This document shows, one piece after another, positions 20,778 to 22,509 of a DNA stretch of 22,509 nt. Numbering within the stretch: position 1 is the stretch's first letter; every line of letters begins with the position of its first letter. The translations under genes and the position numbers were made by a program. Below the pieces are notes generated by a model. It did not search any database, had not been told where the DNA came from, and was given only the letters and a program-made list of their open reading frames with translations. The stretch comes from a virus. The stretch lies in IMG/VR virus record IMGVR_UViG_3300045994_000173, positions 1 through 22,509 of that record; one strand, written 5' to 3'.

Positions 20778-20945
20778 ATGTCAGGTGGGTTTTCCATATT
20801 GTTTTATTGTATATGGACCTCATACGTTGGACCTGTTCATACTATCATTGAGTTTATGTCATGTGTTAGTATGTATTTTCTAACAAATATAATTCATAGC
20901 TTTATAGCTGAACATATAGATCCAAATTGGTCGGAGGAAGAATGA
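20778..20945 (+). CDS. Small membrane protein
   Basis: This 55-residue protein is mainly hydrophobic: a first segment FSILFYCIWTSYVG and a second IIEFMSCVSMYFLTNIIHSFI, followed by an acidic tail (DPNWSEEE). GGTGA at 20766-20770, overlapping the QueD stop, is seven bases before ATG 20778. An in-frame ATG at 20763 lacks a ribosome site. The stop overlaps the next start (ATGA). It probably lies in the inner membrane; function unknown. Confidence 0.65.
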   Translation: MSGGFSILFYCIWTSYVGPVHTIIEFMSCVSMYFLTNIIHSFIAEHIDPNWSEEE

Positions 20946-21442
20946 CAATTTTTGTAGACATGGATGGGGTAATTGTAGATTTGGAAGGTACGGCTCAACG
21001 ATTAATAGGCGCTGAAAGAGATTTTAGAACTGAAATTGAAAAGCCGAATTGGGGTATGTTGGGTGATATTCAGAATTTATTCTTAGTATTAGAACCAATG
21101 CCAGAATATAAAAAACTTTGGAATGCTATTAATTACTATTTTAAAGGTGAACCTATTGAAATTCTGACAGCAATGCCTAAGAGGGTAAATATGCCAGATG
21201 CAGTTAATCATAAGAGAGACTGGATTCATAAACATTTAGGTAAACATGTTAGAGTTAACTTCGGACCTTATGCATATGATAAACAATTTCATTGTAAGCA
21301 TAATGACGTATTGATTGATGATATGATACGCAATATTACTCAATGGCGTGAGGTAGGCGGTATTGGTATTCATCATATTGATGTTAATGATACAATTGAA
21401 ACAATTAGAACTGTAAGTGAAGGAAGAAATGCAAAACGCTAA
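20942..21442 (+). CDS. HAD-family 5'(3')-deoxyribonucleotidase-like phosphatase
   Basis: This 166-residue phosphatase has the HAD nucleophile motif VDMDGVIVD (Asp6 and Asp8) at the very N-terminus, a short helical cap, the Thr motif EILTAMPKR and the acidic metal motif VLIDDMIRN. Length and motif spacing fit the NT5C-type nucleotidases common in T4-like phages, which dephosphorylate nucleoside monophosphates. GGAGGA just before ATG 20942 decides the start. It could limit a nucleotide that the phage excludes from its DNA; that is inference. Confidence 0.87.
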   Translation: MTIFVDMDGVIVDLEGTAQRLIGAERDFRTEIEKPNWGMLGDIQNLFLVLEPMPEYKKLWNAINYYFKGEPIEILTAMPKRVNMPDAVNHKRDWIHKHLGKHVRVNFGPYAYDKQFHCKHNDVLIDDMIRNITQWREVGGIGIHHIDVNDTIETIRTVSEGRNAKR

Positions 21443-21662
21443 ACAATATTTTGAAGAACAATTGATAAAAGGTTATGCTTGTACGATTGTAATATACTTC
21501 ATCGAAGATGTGCTTAAACATTCAATCTTCTCGACTGCAAATCCTTCAGAGTTTGATGATGAATTTGAAAATTATGATTTTATTCACTATAGGGCTTTAG
21601 GTTCTATAAAGAATGCAATTCCTATGTTTATTCGTAGATACAACTTTGAGAATTTACCATGA
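21429..21662 (+). CDS. Small helical hypothetical protein
   Basis: This is an unrecognised 77-residue protein. GAAGGAAG upstream supports ATG 21429 over the in-frame GTG at 21417. It overlaps the phosphatase gene by 14 bases and the glycosyltransferase gene by four (ATGA). It is mostly helical, with an amphipathic AKQYFEEQLIKGYACTIVIY start and an acidic centre (SEFDDEFENYDF). No function can be assigned. Confidence 0.72.
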   Translation: MQNAKQYFEEQLIKGYACTIVIYFIEDVLKHSIFSTANPSEFDDEFENYDFIHYRALGSIKNAIPMFIRRYNFENLP

Positions 21663-22509
21663 CAGATATACTTTTTATTTTAAAGCGTAAAGATGGTTAT
21701 AACTGTGTAACTGATACTACAATCGGTCTTAGTACAGGTTTGTATAATTCTGCGTTATTTGTTTCTGATATGTTGAACTCAAATGGTATTAAATCTGAAA
21801 TTGCTGTTGCTATTGATAACAATTGTATTGATAGAATTGTATCTGAACATAGCCCTAGCTTTGTTATTATTGAGGCTTTATGGGTTGTACCTGATAAGTT
21901 TTCAATATTACAGAAACTACATCCTCATGTAACATGGATTATTAGATTGCATTCTGAAACTCCATTTATGGCAGGTGAAGGTATTGCTATGGACTGGGTT
22001 GGTGAGTATCTTGCATTTAAGAATGTGCTAGTTGCTGTAAACTCACCTAGAATGTATGCTGAAATTAATACGTTGGACAGACATATTAACTCATTCACTA
22101 CTAAAGTTATTTACTTACCAAATTGTTATCCTACAAATTTTAAGAAAAAGAGTTTAGATAAGAATAAAGATACAATTGATATTGGGTGTTTTGGCGCAGT
22201 TAGACCATTAAAGAATCATTTGATGCAAGCGTTCGCTGCAATTGAATTTGCTGATATTATTGGTAAAAAGTTGAATTTTCATATCAATGCATCTCGTGTA
22301 GAAATGAATGGTCAACCTGTAGTAAGAAATATTGTTGGGTTGTTTGGACATGTTTATTATAGTGGTCATAGATTGATTAATCATCCTTGGCAACCTAGAG
22401 ATAAATTCTTAGAATTATGTGGTCAAATGGATATTGGTATGCAAGTATCATTTTCTGAAACATATAATATTGTTGGTGCGGATATTATTAGTCAAGGTGT
22501 ACCTCTAGT
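21659..22509 (+). CDS. GT-B fold glycosyltransferase, 3' end cut by window
   Basis: The frame is open from ATG 21659 to the window end (283 codons visible). The N-terminal domain has a nucleotide-fold-like start, DILFILKRKDGY, and strands such as SFVIIEALWVVP and VTWIIRLHSE. After a linker, DIGCFGAVRPLKNHLMQAF starts the second Rossmann domain, like the G-x-x-R/P-x-K-N hinge of GT4 enzymes. MDIGMQVSFSETYNIVGAD matches the GT4 E-x(n)-E region where the donor sugar nucleotide binds. It probably uses an NDP-sugar; the acceptor could be DNA, a virion protein or a host glycan. It is not recognisably T4 alpha- or beta-glucosyltransferase. Its start overlaps the preceding stop (ATGA). Confidence 0.85.
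   Translation, partial: MTDILFILKRKDGYNCVTDTTIGLSTGLYNSALFVSDMLNSNGIKSEIAVAIDNNCIDRIVSEHSPSFVIIEALWVVPDKFSILQKLHPHVTWIIRLHSETPFMAGEGIAMDWVGEYLAFKNVLVAVNSPRMYAEINTLDRHINSFTTKVIYLPNCYPTNFKKKSLDKNKDTIDIGCFGAVRPLKNHLMQAFAAIEFADIIGKKLNFHINASRVEMNGQPVVRNIVGLFGHVYYSGHRLINHPWQPRDKFLELCGQMDIGMQVSFSETYNIVGADIISQGVPL

Noticed and set aside
1-22509. T4-type late promoters (TATAAATA), tRNA genes, CRISPR arrays and insertion sequences
   Set aside because: None was found by eye on either strand. The nearest late-like string (GATAAATAA near 19523) differs from consensus and overlaps a stop codon.

Overview
The window is a compact, AT-rich stretch of a large tailed-phage genome of the T4-like (myovirus) type. 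The evidence is the T4 replication/recombination set in order: a gp43-type family B DNA polymerase, a UvsX recombinase and a gp41/DnaB-type helicase. They are accompanied by a T4 Rnl1-type RNA ligase and a T4-type polynucleotide kinase/phosphatase. Every supported gene is on the + strand. Genes are packed with ATGA-type or short overlaps, and no gap exceeds 300 bases. I saw no tRNA, rRNA, CRISPR array or insertion sequence. The window cuts the polymerase gene on the left and a glycosyltransferase gene on the right. The host cannot be named; the Sec, lipobox, prepilin and Tim44-like envelope features suggest a Gram-negative proteobacterium.

Layout. (1) 1-6355, replication: the polymerase is broken into two genes by a split intein in its catalytic motif C, with a free-standing Vsr-like (EDxHD-type) homing endonuclease gene in the break. 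Then come a small P-loop-like protein, UvsX, two small proteins and the replicative helicase. (2) 6408-8503: small and membrane proteins, a metallophosphoesterase and a mosaic block with phage-accessory character. (3) 8494-11850: a tightly coupled cassette of a C5-cytosine DNA methyltransferase homologue, an AsnB-type PP-loop amide ligase without a glutaminase domain, a CmoA (carboxy-SAM synthase) homologue, a DEDDh exonuclease and a small protein. (4) 11903-13807: a zinc-ribbon protein, a coiled-coil protein and Rnl1-type RNA ligase. (5) 13863-16171: an envelope module with a 46-residue type IV prepilin-like peptide, a membrane protein, a lipoprotein and a Tim44-like protein split over two genes. 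(6) 16236-17921: YqeY/GatB-type protein coupled to polynucleotide kinase/phosphatase. (7) 17988-20182: small proteins, an AAA+ ATPase and a membrane-anchored lytic transglycosylase. (8) 20240-22509: QueD/PTPS, small proteins, a HAD nucleotidase and a GT-B glycosyltransferase.

The most interesting system is the 8494-11145 cassette. A CmoA homologue could make carboxy-S-adenosylmethionine. The DNA methyltransferase carries Arg353 exactly where C5 methyltransferases have the motif X Asn (M.HhaI Asn304), the position at which engineered enzymes gain carboxy-SAM use. The AsnB-like ligase could then amidate the resulting -CH2-COOH group, which is chemically the same as an aspartate side chain. The predicted product is 5-carboxymethylcytosine, then 5-carbamoylmethylcytosine or another amide, in phage DNA. 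One caveat is explicit: the CmoA homologue appears to lack the Arg199 that binds the carboxylate in E. coli CmoA.

Regulation: five near-consensus sigma70-type promoters (TTGACA, 16-17 bp, TATAAT or TATTAT) and one extended -10 promoter lie at unit boundaries. In four of the five, the TGA stop codon of the preceding gene is inside the -35 hexamer. The -35 regions fall into two sequence families, TTGACATTTAAT and TTGACAATATAT.
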